Shown piece by piece: positions 1 to 7,115 of a stretch of DNA of 18,108 bases. Below the pieces are notes generated by a model. The model saw only the letters and a program-made list of their open reading frames with translations, searched no databases and had not been told where the DNA came from. The DNA lies in the NCBI GenBank assembly GCA_910585285.1, contig CAJUDL010000058.1, forward strand, positions 1 to 18,108. The letters run 5' to 3'. Numbering within the stretch: the stretch's first letter is position 1; every line of letters begins with the position of its first letter. The position numbers and the translations under genes are program-made. Origin of the DNA: an uncultured Muribaculaceae bacterium. GTDB taxonomy: Bacteria > Bacteroidota > Bacteroidia > Bacteroidales > Muribaculaceae.

Positions 1-23
1 TTGTGATTTTTAGCGGCAATTAC

Positions 24-62
24 TGCTGTTAAGTATCTCTTCCCAAGAGATACTTGGCAGCA
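24..62 (+). promoter_or_regulatory. Leader RNA hairpin upstream of upxY
   Basis: An 11-base perfect inverted repeat (31-41 with 45-55) closes on a 3-base CCC loop. Two T/G positions below it (29-30 with 56-57) become G-U pairs in RNA, and a further 5 pairs (24-28 with 58-62) extend the stem, giving an almost unbroken 18-pair hairpin. It is followed by AAATTTTG rather than a long T run, so it is not a textbook intrinsic terminator. UpxY-family antiterminators are known to act on the leader between the locus promoter and upxY. This hairpin about 100 bases before the upxY ATG is therefore a plausible pause, attenuation or recognition element. No convincing TAnnTTTG promoter or invertible-promoter repeat is visible in the 161 bases before the gene, so the promoter probably lies upstream of the window. 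Confidence 0.6.
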
Positions 63-161
63 AATTTTGTATCAGGGTGATGCTTATCGATTTGCGATAT
101 GGGATAGCCCTGATAGAAGACAATTTTTGACTTGTATATCTCTGATGTAGAGATTGGAAGT

Positions 162-767
162 ATGGAGATTCCGCAAAAGGTTGAGGCGAGATCAGATTAT
201 GAAGCGGCGGCAGCGACATTGGGCGTTGGCGACGCCGTAGGCGTGCCGAGAAGTCATTGGTTTGTTGCTATCGTGAAGAATAATACGGAGAAATCAGTGG
301 CTGAAAAGCTCGCGGATGAAGGCGTATCTTTCTATCTCCCAACTCAAGAGGAACTCCGAATCTGGCGTAACGGACGACGCAAGAAGATTGAACGCGAGGT
401 AATTCCTGCAACTATCTTTATCCATTGCACCGAGCCGGAACGCCGCGAGATCGTGAAACTGCCTTATATCAACCGCTTCATGACCAACAAAGCGGGCAGC
501 AATCCTAATCGTGTCGGAAGTCCGTTGGCGATTATCCCTGATTCACAGATTCAGACATTGCGTTTTATGCTCGGCAATGCAGATGGCGAGGTAACGGTTT
601 CTGCGGTTTACAGTCGCGGTGATAGGGTGAGAGTGATAAGAGGAGGACTTCGCGGTCTCGAAGGGGAGATAATAGAATCAAACGGCAAAAGCGAATTGAT
701 GGTGCGTATCGACATATTCGGCTGCGCGCGCGTTACGATCAATCCCGCGGACGTTACTAAGATTTAA
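162..767 (+). CDS. upxY: UpxY-family NusG-like transcription antiterminator of a capsule locus
   Basis: This specialised NusG paralogue should bind RNA polymerase transcribing this locus and let it read through the long polysaccharide operon. Counting from ATG 162, a NusG N-terminal domain spans about residues 31-112 (SHWFVAIVKNNTEK, then a YLPTQEE segment and IPATIFIHC). A KOW domain lies at about 142-175 (GDRVRVIRGGLRGLEGEI). The predicted product is 201 residues, with roughly 30 residues ahead of the NGN domain, longer than I would expect for the family. An in-frame TTG at 132 would add 10 residues, but ATG 162 is the more ordinary start. The gene is first in the locus and 37 bases before the UpxZ-like gene, the standard upxY-upxZ order of Bacteroidales capsule loci. 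Its relatively high GC content differs from the AT-rich biosynthetic genes downstream. Confidence 0.93.
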   Translation: MEIPQKVEARSDYEAAAATLGVGDAVGVPRSHWFVAIVKNNTEKSVAEKLADEGVSFYLPTQEELRIWRNGRRKKIEREVIPATIFIHCTEPERREIVKLPYINRFMTNKAGSNPNRVGSPLAIIPDSQIQTLRFMLGNADGEVTVSAVYSRGDRVRVIRGGLRGLEGEIIESNGKSELMVRIDIFGCARVTINPADVTKI

Positions 768-804
768 TGTGTAATTTTAGATGTTTAATGTCTAATTAGG
801 TCTT

Positions 805-1524
805 ATGTCTCAGGAATTTAACATTTCACATTTAACATTCCACATTATTGAGGCGGCTCACAGGCTGATGGAGCGCGCTCAGGAGGCGGGATGTCTGCAT
901 ATCGACGGACATGTGCCTTCGCGCGAAGAGCGTGCATTGTGCGCAGAGATTCGAGACTTCACTCGCGAACTGAAAGGCGTGATTGAGGACGCCCCTCCAG
1001 AGAATCTATACCAGCTGACAACGTACTACGATATGCTTTATCGCGTCGGTTTCCATGAAGCGCCATCGCAGAAATTCAGAGACGACATGATGCGCCGGTT
1101 TTTCGAATCCTGGCAGGCAGGAAACGCCGCAATCTCCGAAGCCGAGATCTACGCGATGATAGCGCCCAAGGTGCGCGCCAATGCTGCGACAGTAGAGCCG
1201 CGATATTATTCCGCGTATTACAGACTGAAGACGGCATGGACGCGAGAGCTGAGAGATCGCGACAGCTTCCGCGACGTATCGCCCTCGGAAAACTACAGCC
1301 GGCTGATGCAGCTTATCGCCGACAACCTCAGCGGCTGCTACCCCGGCGGCAAAAGGGAGGCAGACGAGCATAAACAGCGTTGGGTTCGCGCCAATCTTGT
1401 TGCCGACCCCTCGCTCCTCGATCCCGACACCCGCGAATCCTACCGCCGCTTCCTCGCCAAAGCCACCTTCCTCGGCTTGACCCGTCGCGAACTTTTGCCT
1501 CAGTCAGCTCTTAAGGGGGTCTGA
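805..1524 (+). CDS. UpxZ-like protein, putative antagonist of heterologous UpxY antitermination
   Basis: This gene sits immediately after upxY, the position of upxZ. UpxZ proteins in Bacteroides inhibit UpxY proteins of other capsule loci so that one capsule is made at a time. The predicted 239-residue protein is soluble, helical and rich in charged residues. Its N-terminal stretch (IIEAAHRLMERAQEAG, about residues 14-29) resembles the start of UpxZ proteins. The rest (about 100-239, Arg/Glu/Tyr rich) is not something I recognise, and the protein seems longer than typical UpxZ. The assignment therefore rests mainly on position and a weak N-terminal resemblance. Composition is the most GC-rich in the window. 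Start choice is uncertain: ATG 805 lies just before a 14-base tandem repeat that would be translated, and an in-frame ATG at 868 would skip it but remove part of the UpxZ-like helix. Confidence 0.6.
   Translation: MSQEFNISHLTFHIIEAAHRLMERAQEAGCLHIDGHVPSREERALCAEIRDFTRELKGVIEDAPPENLYQLTTYYDMLYRVGFHEAPSQKFRDDMMRRFFESWQAGNAAISEAEIYAMIAPKVRANAATVEPRYYSAYYRLKTAWTRELRDRDSFRDVSPSENYSRLMQLIADNLSGCYPGGKREADEHKQRWVRANLVADPSLLDPDTRESYRRFLAKATFLGLTRRELLPQSALKGV
816..843 (+). repeat. 14-base tandem duplication at the start of the UpxZ-like gene
   Basis: Two adjacent copies of ATTTAACATT(T/C)CAC occupy 816-829 and 830-843 and differ at one base. They lie within the first dozen codons of the UpxZ-like reading frame. 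The preceding intergenic bases (about 767-800) carry related AT-rich words, for example TTTAATG and TAATGTG, partly in the opposite orientation. The repeat looks like spacer DNA read into the gene rather than protein-encoding repeats. Confidence 0.6.
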
Positions 1525-1586
1525 TTTATGAGAAAAACTGTCCGAAATCCATTAAGAATTAGGAATTCAGTACATTAATTTAAGGC

Positions 1587-1594
1587 TATATTTG
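1587..1594 (+). promoter_or_regulatory. Candidate Bacteroidales -7 promoter element (TATATTTG)
   Basis: TATATTTG matches the Bacteroides -7 consensus TAnnTTTG exactly and lies 55 bases before the ATG of the Panacea gene, in the 124-base AT-rich gap after the UpxZ-like gene. No clear TTTG -33 element is found 19-21 bases upstream, so support is partial. If real, it would let the Panacea/GNAT pair, and perhaps the HEPN gene, be expressed independently of the capsule promoter. The gap also contains degenerate words such as AATTAGGAATTC at about 1559-1568, and no gene. Confidence 0.4.
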
Positions 1595-1648
1595 TTTATT
1601 ATATAAAATATAACTAAATTCGCGATATATACTTTCGTTATTTATAAT

Positions 1649-2104
1649 ATGTTAGGGATTCTTGAAATAGCTTCTTATATCTGTGGAAGATACAGGCGTG
1701 ATTATGGAGCTCAGATTGATGAGATGAAGCTTCATAAACTGTTGTATTTTACACAGAGGGAATGTATTGTGCAAACAGGGAATCCTATAACTGCTGACAC
1801 TTTCGAAGCTTGGAAATATGGTCCGGTTTCACCGGATGTGCATAGGCATTTCGCGCGGGGTGAAATCTTCAGTACAGAAATAGAGACGATGGATCCTGCG
1901 TATACAGAAGTATTTGATGCTGTTTTTAAATTTTATGCACAAAAAAATGCATGGAGTCTCAGCACTCTTTCTCATGGTGAACTAAGTTGGCAAAGGGCGC
2001 GGGCAGGTGTGCCATCAACGCATCCATGCACGGCAAAACTGAAAATCGAAGATATCAGAGAAGATGCCAATAGAATAAGGCTGCGTAGATTCCTTGTGTC
2101 ATGA
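1649..2104 (+). CDS. Panacea-domain (DUF4065, SocA-like) putative antitoxin
   Basis: The 151-residue protein carries the hallmarks of the Panacea/DUF4065 family. MKLHKLLYF is near residues 26-34, followed by TFEAWKYGPVSPDVHRHF at about 51-68, and a C-terminal LSTLSHGELSW segment. Panacea proteins are versatile antitoxins: they directly neutralise structurally unrelated toxins encoded beside them, and SocA acts as a proteolytic adaptor for its toxin. Here the stop codon overlaps the ATG of the next gene (ATGA at 2101-2104), the typical coupling of a two-gene toxin-antitoxin operon. A candidate promoter lies 55 bases upstream. Composition is AT-rich compared with the UpxZ-like gene before it, suggesting separate acquisition. 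The family call is firm; the antitoxin role is inferred from family and context. Confidence 0.88.
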   Translation: MLGILEIASYICGRYRRDYGAQIDEMKLHKLLYFTQRECIVQTGNPITADTFEAWKYGPVSPDVHRHFARGEIFSTEIETMDPAYTEVFDAVFKFYAQKNAWSLSTLSHGELSWQRARAGVPSTHPCTAKLKIEDIREDANRIRLRRFLVS

Positions 2105-2922
2105 GAATTACTGATTTCCAGATTTCTACATTAAATTCGTTGCGTTGCATACGGATAAATGAGGAAGACTCAATATTAAGAGAAGTTGAGAATTTTTCCA
2201 ATCCTCAAAATATCCAGCTTGAGAATACGATTAAAGGGAGTGCATTCCAAGAAGATTCTGATGGCGGCATTGCCTACTATGTGGTTCTTTCACCTGAAAA
2301 TGATATATTTGCTTATTTTTCGTTGAAATGCGGTCTACTGTTTGATAAGCATGGAGATTTAGAAATTATAGATTCTAAGAAAAAGCTTATCCAGTTGATT
2401 AATAAGAGGAAATTACTTTCTGAAAGAAGTGAACTCGCTGACGAAATAAAGAAAGAACTTGACAAGCAGATAGAATCAATAAAAGATAATCTGAAAAGTT
2501 GGATTGAAATTGATGAGAATGACAGTAAACATAAACGAGTTGCTAAAACATATTCAGGTATTGAAATCTGTCATTTCTGTGTCAATGAGAACGCCCGCGA
2601 CAAATGGGACGCACTCGGTTTACCCGAAAAGAACCGACAGGGTGTCACTATCTTTTGGAACAAGATAGTGCCGATAGTCTTAAAGATTAAAGAATCGGTA
2701 GGTTTGGAATATATTTATCTGTTTGCCGCTGATAGCAGTTCAGATGAGATTTTGATAAATTATTATGTAGACAGGATGAACTTCAAGCGATATGAGGATG
2801 TCTTTGCGGCTCTTCCTGTCTATGATTTTGGCTGCACATTGTTATGCCAGCCTGTTGATTCATTGATTGAGGCATCAAAAGATTTTTATAACGACTTCAA
2901 TCCGGATTCAGATACGATTTAA
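2101..2922 (+). CDS. GNAT-like acetyltransferase-fold protein, putative toxin partner of the Panacea protein
   Basis: This 273-residue protein starts inside the stop codon of the Panacea gene. Residues about 55-80 (GGIAYYVVLS, DIFAYFSLKCG) look like the early GNAT beta strands. A charged, probably coiled-coil insertion runs over about 93-150. The C-terminal half resumes with GIEICHFCVNENARDKW (153-169), a helical segment, LEYIYLFAADSSSDEI (202-217), and YYVDRMNFKRYED, the usual last elements of a GNAT fold. The classical acetyl-CoA loop (Q/RxxGxG/A) is not obvious, so catalytic activity is uncertain. Several GNAT-fold proteins are toxins that acetylate aminoacyl-tRNA. The substrate here is unknown. 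Being coupled to a Panacea antitoxin makes a toxin role likely by inference. There is no signal peptide or membrane segment. Confidence 0.6.
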   Translation: MRITDFQISTLNSLRCIRINEEDSILREVENFSNPQNIQLENTIKGSAFQEDSDGGIAYYVVLSPENDIFAYFSLKCGLLFDKHGDLEIIDSKKKLIQLINKRKLLSERSELADEIKKELDKQIESIKDNLKSWIEIDENDSKHKRVAKTYSGIEICHFCVNENARDKWDALGLPEKNRQGVTIFWNKIVPIVLKIKESVGLEYIYLFAADSSSDEILINYYVDRMNFKRYEDVFAALPVYDFGCTLLCQPVDSLIEASKDFYNDFNPDSDTI

Positions 2923-2969
2923 TGCCCGACTGCCGCTTTGATTATTTGATTGTGGCGTTGGTTTAGCAA

Positions 2970-4436
2970 ATGGGTGCAATTCAGAAAGACATACTAACCT
3001 CATTAAGGTATATAAAAGATCTCTACAAGGGTGAGGTCGGAGACTTCGTGGGGTGCCCTGTCGCGGTAGACGAGGCTCGCCTCGTGGAGCAGGAAAGAGG
3101 TGTGGCTATTGCCTGCAAGGCGTCATGGCGAGATGTGTGGAGGCATCGCCCCTATGACGATATGCCTCAATTCAGTTTCAGTAAAGAAGACAAGAGATTC
3201 GTTGTGCCCGAAAATGTTTCCTTCCTGAGCGCAAGCAATGAATTTAACACCGATGAATTCCAGGAAGCCTCAATCAGCATAAGCAGGTTCTATTCAGCAG
3301 ATATAGACTGGAACCAACCGCATTTCTTGCGTTCTGTGCAGCCCCTTGACCGTTTCGACTGGGTACATACATTCCGTACATTTGGTTATGAGGAAAGATA
3401 TCCGAACGGAGGGTGGTTTACTTCCCTTGGTCTGATGGAAGTGAATTTCAAGGACAAAGGAATTTTCCATCTTTACCCATATAAATTTGAGAATCAGTAT
3501 TATCTCGTTTGTGAAGCGTATTTTGAATGCACTGTTGAAGAATTCAACGAATACGCATTTGCCGCTCAACTCAGCCTCGGTTTCTTCACAGACCGAATAA
3601 CGCTTGACGAAGCATATGTACTTTGTTATGCAGATGCGTTATTCACTGCGCCGCAGGGGATATACTATATGGAGTTGCGATCATCCATCAAGGGTCAGTA
3701 TCCGATTTTTACTACCAACATGTATTGGCTTCACGAGATTCTGAAAAATGGCAAAAATAACTCGTATGCCGATGCAGAGGTAGCCCCCGGAGGCATAGTA
3801 GGCAACATCGTTGACTGGCTTCAGATGGATTTCTATTCCGGGATGGTTAACGAGATATATGCTCACGAAGAATTGCGTAGAGCAGCCTGCATTGTTCTTG
3901 AGGCATCGACAGTGGCACTCGAATATCAGACAGCACTGTATGCCGTAGCACTGGAGTGTCTCACCTCCTTTTTGCTTAAAGAGCAGGGAAATACATCAAA
4001 AGCACCTGTGGATAAGGATACGTTTAACAAAATCATACGTCCCGCTTTCCAGAAAATCCTGGAGGATGCGGAAATCGCCGGTAAGATCGACAAAGAGGCT
4101 GTAAAGATACTTGGCAACCGCCTTAACAATCTCAATGGCGTTACCAACAGCGGCAAACTTACCGATCCATTCGTAAATTACGGATATCCTTTATCAAAAA
4201 CAGATAAAGAAGCCATCAACACGCGCAACCGTCTGCTTCACGGCGGAATCCTCAATGGCGTAAATTACAAGGAACAATTTGATAAGTTATATGGTTGCAG
4301 CCTGCGTCTTCACAAGCTTTGCTGCATCCTATTGCTGAAGCGTGTAGGTTTCACCTCCTACATTATCAACCTCCCCGTGCTCCGCGACTTCAGGGAGGAA
4401 TGCGCCGCCCACGAGCCCGTGTTGATTCAGCTCTGA
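2970..4436 (+). CDS. Large HEPN-domain protein, putative RNase of a defence or toxin system
   Basis: The protein is 488 residues. The N-terminal ~300 residues are a mixed, aromatic-rich region I cannot assign. The C-terminal ~180 residues are helical and contain RNRLLH (R419 to H424), an exact R-N-x3-H HEPN nuclease motif in a typical setting (KEAINTRNRLLHGG). An upstream helix ending in TALYAVALECLTSFLLKE (about 325) fits the first HEPN helix. HEPN proteins are metal-independent RNases found in abortive-infection systems, toxin-antitoxin pairs and CRISPR effectors; the layout recalls Apea-like HEPN proteins. The gene lies 47 bases after the GNAT-like gene and 136 bases before the capsule epimerase, so it could belong to the same accessory insert. 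Composition is intermediate. No partner antitoxin of its own is obvious. The HEPN call is reasonable; the biological role is inference. Confidence 0.65.
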   Translation: MGAIQKDILTSLRYIKDLYKGEVGDFVGCPVAVDEARLVEQERGVAIACKASWRDVWRHRPYDDMPQFSFSKEDKRFVVPENVSFLSASNEFNTDEFQEASISISRFYSADIDWNQPHFLRSVQPLDRFDWVHTFRTFGYEERYPNGGWFTSLGLMEVNFKDKGIFHLYPYKFENQYYLVCEAYFECTVEEFNEYAFAAQLSLGFFTDRITLDEAYVLCYADALFTAPQGIYYMELRSSIKGQYPIFTTNMYWLHEILKNGKNNSYADAEVAPGGIVGNIVDWLQMDFYSGMVNEIYAHEELRRAACIVLEASTVALEYQTALYAVALECLTSFLLKEQGNTSKAPVDKDTFNKIIRPAFQKILEDAEIAGKIDKEAVKILGNRLNNLNGVTNSGKLTDPFVNYGYPLSKTDKEAINTRNRLLHGGILNGVNYKEQFDKLYGCSLRLHKLCCILLLKRVGFTSYIINLPVLRDFREECAAHEPVLIQL

Positions 4437-4572
4437 TCAAATGACAAAATCAACAATTAAGGTTTATAATATAACATCAATATATCTGATGTCATTATCG
4501 CTTATTAGATTTTACTTGCCTTCTTTAATCACAAACAAAGACAATAAACTTGTCTATAATCATTTTTAAGCT
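4437..4572 (+). other. AT-rich spacer between accessory genes and capsule operon
   Basis: No gene is visible in these 136 bases. A short inverted repeat (ACATCA at 4474-4479 with TGATGT at 4487-4492, 7-base loop) is too weak and lacks a following T run, so I do not call it a terminator. No TAnnTTTG element was found. The epimerase operon is therefore probably still transcribed from the upxY leader under antitermination, or from an unrecognised promoter. Confidence 0.35.
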
Positions 4573-5625
4573 ATGAAAATATTGGTTACTGGTGCTGCCG
4601 GTTTTATCGGCTGCGCTCTCTGTCATCGTCTCCTCGATAGAGGAAACGATGTGGTCGGTCTTGACAACATCAACGACTATTATGATCCTGAGCTCAAGTA
4701 TGCGCGTCTGAATACCCTTGGTATCGCGAAGGAGGATGTGCAATGGTATAAGTTCTCACAAAGCGCTGAATATCCCCGCTTTTCATTCATCCGCATGAAC
4801 CTTGAGGACACCCATGCGATGCAGATGCTTTTCGCCAACGGTGGTTTCGACATAGTGATCAATCTCGGAGCACAGGCGGGAGTCAGATACTCCATCACAA
4901 ATCCTCTTGCATATGTGGAAAGCAATGTTGACGGATTCATCAACATCCTTGAGGGTTGCCGCCACAACAAGGTTAAACACCTTGTATACGCCTCGTCTTC
5001 GAGCGTCTACGGTCTCAACGGCAAAGTGCCTTTTTCAGAGCATGACAGCATTGCGCATCCCGTATCGCTCTATGCTGCAACTAAAAAGAGCAACGAACTG
5101 ATGGCTCATGCCTATTCCAAGCTTTATAACTTACCTACCACCGGCTTGCGGTTCTTCACCGTCTACGGTCCGTGGGGACGTCCCGACATGTCGCCATTCC
5201 TTTTCATGGATGCAATCCTCCACGATCGCGCCATCAAGGTCTTCAACAACGGGGATATGTTCCGCGACTTTACATACATAGATGATATCGTTGAGGGCGT
5301 GGTGAGGATCTGCGATGTAATACCGCAAGGCAATCCTGACTGGGATGAGAAGAATCCGGATCCTGCCACATCTCCCGCTCCCTATCGCGTCTACAATATC
5401 GGCAACCAGCATCCCACCCGACTCATGGATTATATCGCATGCATAGAGAATGCGATTGGCAGAGAGGCGAAGAAAGACTTCCTCCCGATGCAGCCCGGCG
5501 ATGTGTATCAGACCTACGCCGACTCATCAGCCTTAGGCGAAGCCACAGGCTTCAAACCCGCCACTCCTTTGCAGCAAGGCATTGACCGCACCGTCGCCTG
5601 GTTCAAGGAATATTTTAATCTTTAA
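4573..5625 (+). CDS. UDP-glucuronate 4-epimerase-like NAD-dependent epimerase (SDR family)
   Basis: The product is expected to interconvert UDP-glucuronate and UDP-galacturonate in the cytoplasm, supplying a uronic acid for the repeat unit. The 350-residue length fits CapI/LpsL-type extended SDR enzymes. The NAD-binding glycine motif is TGAAGFIG (G7, G10, G13). The segment after the second strand (LDNINDYYDPELKYARL, 30-46) is the typical CapI/LpsL version. The active site is S142/S143 with Y167-A-A-T-K171 (YxxxK). RFFTVYGPWGRPDM follows, as in uronate epimerases. It is the first biosynthetic gene, with the flippase starting 9 bases after it. It is more GC-rich than the genes after it. Other UDP-sugar 4-epimerases are possible, but the sequence signature favours the glucuronate enzyme. 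Confidence 0.88.
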   Translation: MKILVTGAAGFIGCALCHRLLDRGNDVVGLDNINDYYDPELKYARLNTLGIAKEDVQWYKFSQSAEYPRFSFIRMNLEDTHAMQMLFANGGFDIVINLGAQAGVRYSITNPLAYVESNVDGFINILEGCRHNKVKHLVYASSSSVYGLNGKVPFSEHDSIAHPVSLYAATKKSNELMAHAYSKLYNLPTTGLRFFTVYGPWGRPDMSPFLFMDAILHDRAIKVFNNGDMFRDFTYIDDIVEGVVRICDVIPQGNPDWDEKNPDPATSPAPYRVYNIGNQHPTRLMDYIACIENAIGREAKKDFLPMQPGDVYQTYADSSALGEATGFKPATPLQQGIDRTVAWFKEYFNL

Positions 5626-5634
5626 ACTCATTTA

Positions 5635-7077
5635 ATGTCGGAGCTTAATAATAAGGTTGTTTCGGCAACTAAATGGTCATCAATAACTGAGATTGCAGCT
5701 AAACTGGTAGCTCCAATCTCAACAATGGTGCTTGCGCGAGTTTTGACCCCGGAGGCATTTGGGGTACTCGTCACTGCTACAATGGTTATAAGCTTCGCGG
5801 AAATCTTTACTGATGCCGGATTCCAGAAATACATAGTTCAACATGAATTTGAAAACGAGAAATCATTATTCAAATCCACAAATGTTGCATTCTGGTCGAA
5901 TCTGGTGATGTCATTGATAATATGGGCTGTCATAATAATTTTTGCAGATGACATTGCTGAATTAGTGGGAAACAAAGGTTATGGATCAGTAATTGCAGTG
6001 TCATGCTTTTGCATTCCGTTGGCTGCATTCAGCAGTATTCAAATGGCAATATACCGACGTCATTTTGATTACAAAACTTTGTTTTTGGTCAGGATGGTCG
6101 GTGTCGCAATCCCCCTTGTTATAACAATTCCACTGGCATTCATTTTAAGGAGTTACTGGGCACTGATAGCCGGGATGATAGGTTTGAATCTATCGAATGC
6201 CATCATATTGACTGTTAAATCTAAATGGAAACCAAAATTTGAATATAGTTTCCAATTGTTCAAGCAAATGTTCGCTTTTACCGTGTGGTCTTTGCTTGAG
6301 GCTATTTCGATATGGTTGACCGGATATATTGATATTTTTATAGTCGGAAGAATGCTGAATGAATATTACCTCGGAATTTATAGGGTGTCAATGACAACGG
6401 TAGGACAATTTACAGGTGTTATTACCGCAGCCACTACGACTGTATTGTTTGCATCTTTATCTCGATTACAAAACGATAGGAATGGTTTTCAGGATATGTT
6501 TTTTAAATTTCAAAAAATAGTAGGACTGCTTGTTATACCAATAGGTTTTGGGATTTTCATTTTTAGTGATTTGGTAACGGATGTATTATTAGGTTCGCAG
6601 TGGCGAGAAGCATCTCATTTTATGGGATTATGGGCATTGACAAGTTCTGTAACTATTGTTTTAAGCCACTATAGCTCGGAAATATATAGATCATTAGGTA
6701 AACCAAAATTATCTTTTGTTTCGCAATTATTACATCTTGTAGTCCTTATACCTGTTGTGTGGTATTTTGTAAGCTGGGGCTTTACAATATTATGTGATGC
6801 AAGAGCACTAGTGAGATTGGAATTGATAGTAGTGAATCTTATAATTATGTCTCTTGTGATAAAGATATCTATAGGAAAAATGATTATGAATGTTTTACCT
6901 GAGATTTTATCAGCATCTATGATGTTCGTTATTCTTCTGTTACCACAGAATGTCATTTTACCGATTAAGTTGTTTTATGTTGTTTTGGCAGCTTGTATAT
7001 ATCTGTCAATGATTTGTTTGTTTAAGAAAGAGAGACATATTCTGTTAAATTTAAAGACATATCTTATTAAGAAATAA
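5635..7077 (+). CDS. wzx: Wzx-type polysaccharide flippase (WzxC-like, MOP superfamily)
   Basis: The 480-residue inner-membrane protein should flip the undecaprenyl-linked repeat unit to the periplasmic face. About 12 to 14 hydrophobic segments are visible. The N-terminus (ATKWSSITEIAAKLVAPIS, then LARVLTPEAFGVLV and FTDAGFQKYIVQ) is characteristic of WzxC-like lipopolysaccharide/exopolysaccharide exporters. The mid-protein segment around residues 225-250 (AISIWLTGYIDIFIVGR and LGIYRVS) fits the second half of the family fold. The charged C-terminus ends in KK. Base composition falls within the gene: the first third resembles the GC-richer epimerase, while from about 6470 on it matches the AT-rich cassette. 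That could mark an old recombination edge. Paired with wzy at 10029 it indicates Wzx/Wzy-dependent assembly. Confidence 0.9.
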   Translation: MSELNNKVVSATKWSSITEIAAKLVAPISTMVLARVLTPEAFGVLVTATMVISFAEIFTDAGFQKYIVQHEFENEKSLFKSTNVAFWSNLVMSLIIWAVIIIFADDIAELVGNKGYGSVIAVSCFCIPLAAFSSIQMAIYRRHFDYKTLFLVRMVGVAIPLVITIPLAFILRSYWALIAGMIGLNLSNAIILTVKSKWKPKFEYSFQLFKQMFAFTVWSLLEAISIWLTGYIDIFIVGRMLNEYYLGIYRVSMTTVGQFTGVITAATTTVLFASLSRLQNDRNGFQDMFFKFQKIVGLLVIPIGFGIFIFSDLVTDVLLGSQWREASHFMGLWALTSSVTIVLSHYSSEIYRSLGKPKLSFVSQLLHLVVLIPVVWYFVSWGFTILCDARALVRLELIVVNLIIMSLVIKISIGKMIMNVLPEILSASMMFVILLLPQNVILPIKLFYVVLAACIYLSMICLFKKERHILLNLKTYLIKK

Positions 7078-7115
7078 TAATAAGATTCCTTAATTGTGTT
7101 GATTTGTTATAGAGT

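Noticed and set aside
132..161. TTG start at 132 for upxY
   Set aside because: It adds 10 residues with no family similarity; the in-frame ATG at 162 already leaves about 30 residues before the NGN domain.
1..161. Invertible promoter of the kind that controls Bacteroides capsule loci
   Set aside because: The only strong inverted repeat has a 3-base loop, so it cannot flank an invertible promoter, and no TAnnTTTG element was found here; any such promoter must be upstream.
1006..1371. 121-codon open frame on the minus strand
   Set aside because: It is the antisense shadow of the GC-rich UpxZ-like gene, with no recognisable domain.
4474..4492. Inverted repeat as a terminator before the epimerase operon
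   Set aside because: The stem is only 6 pairs, AT-rich, with a 7-base loop and no T tract.
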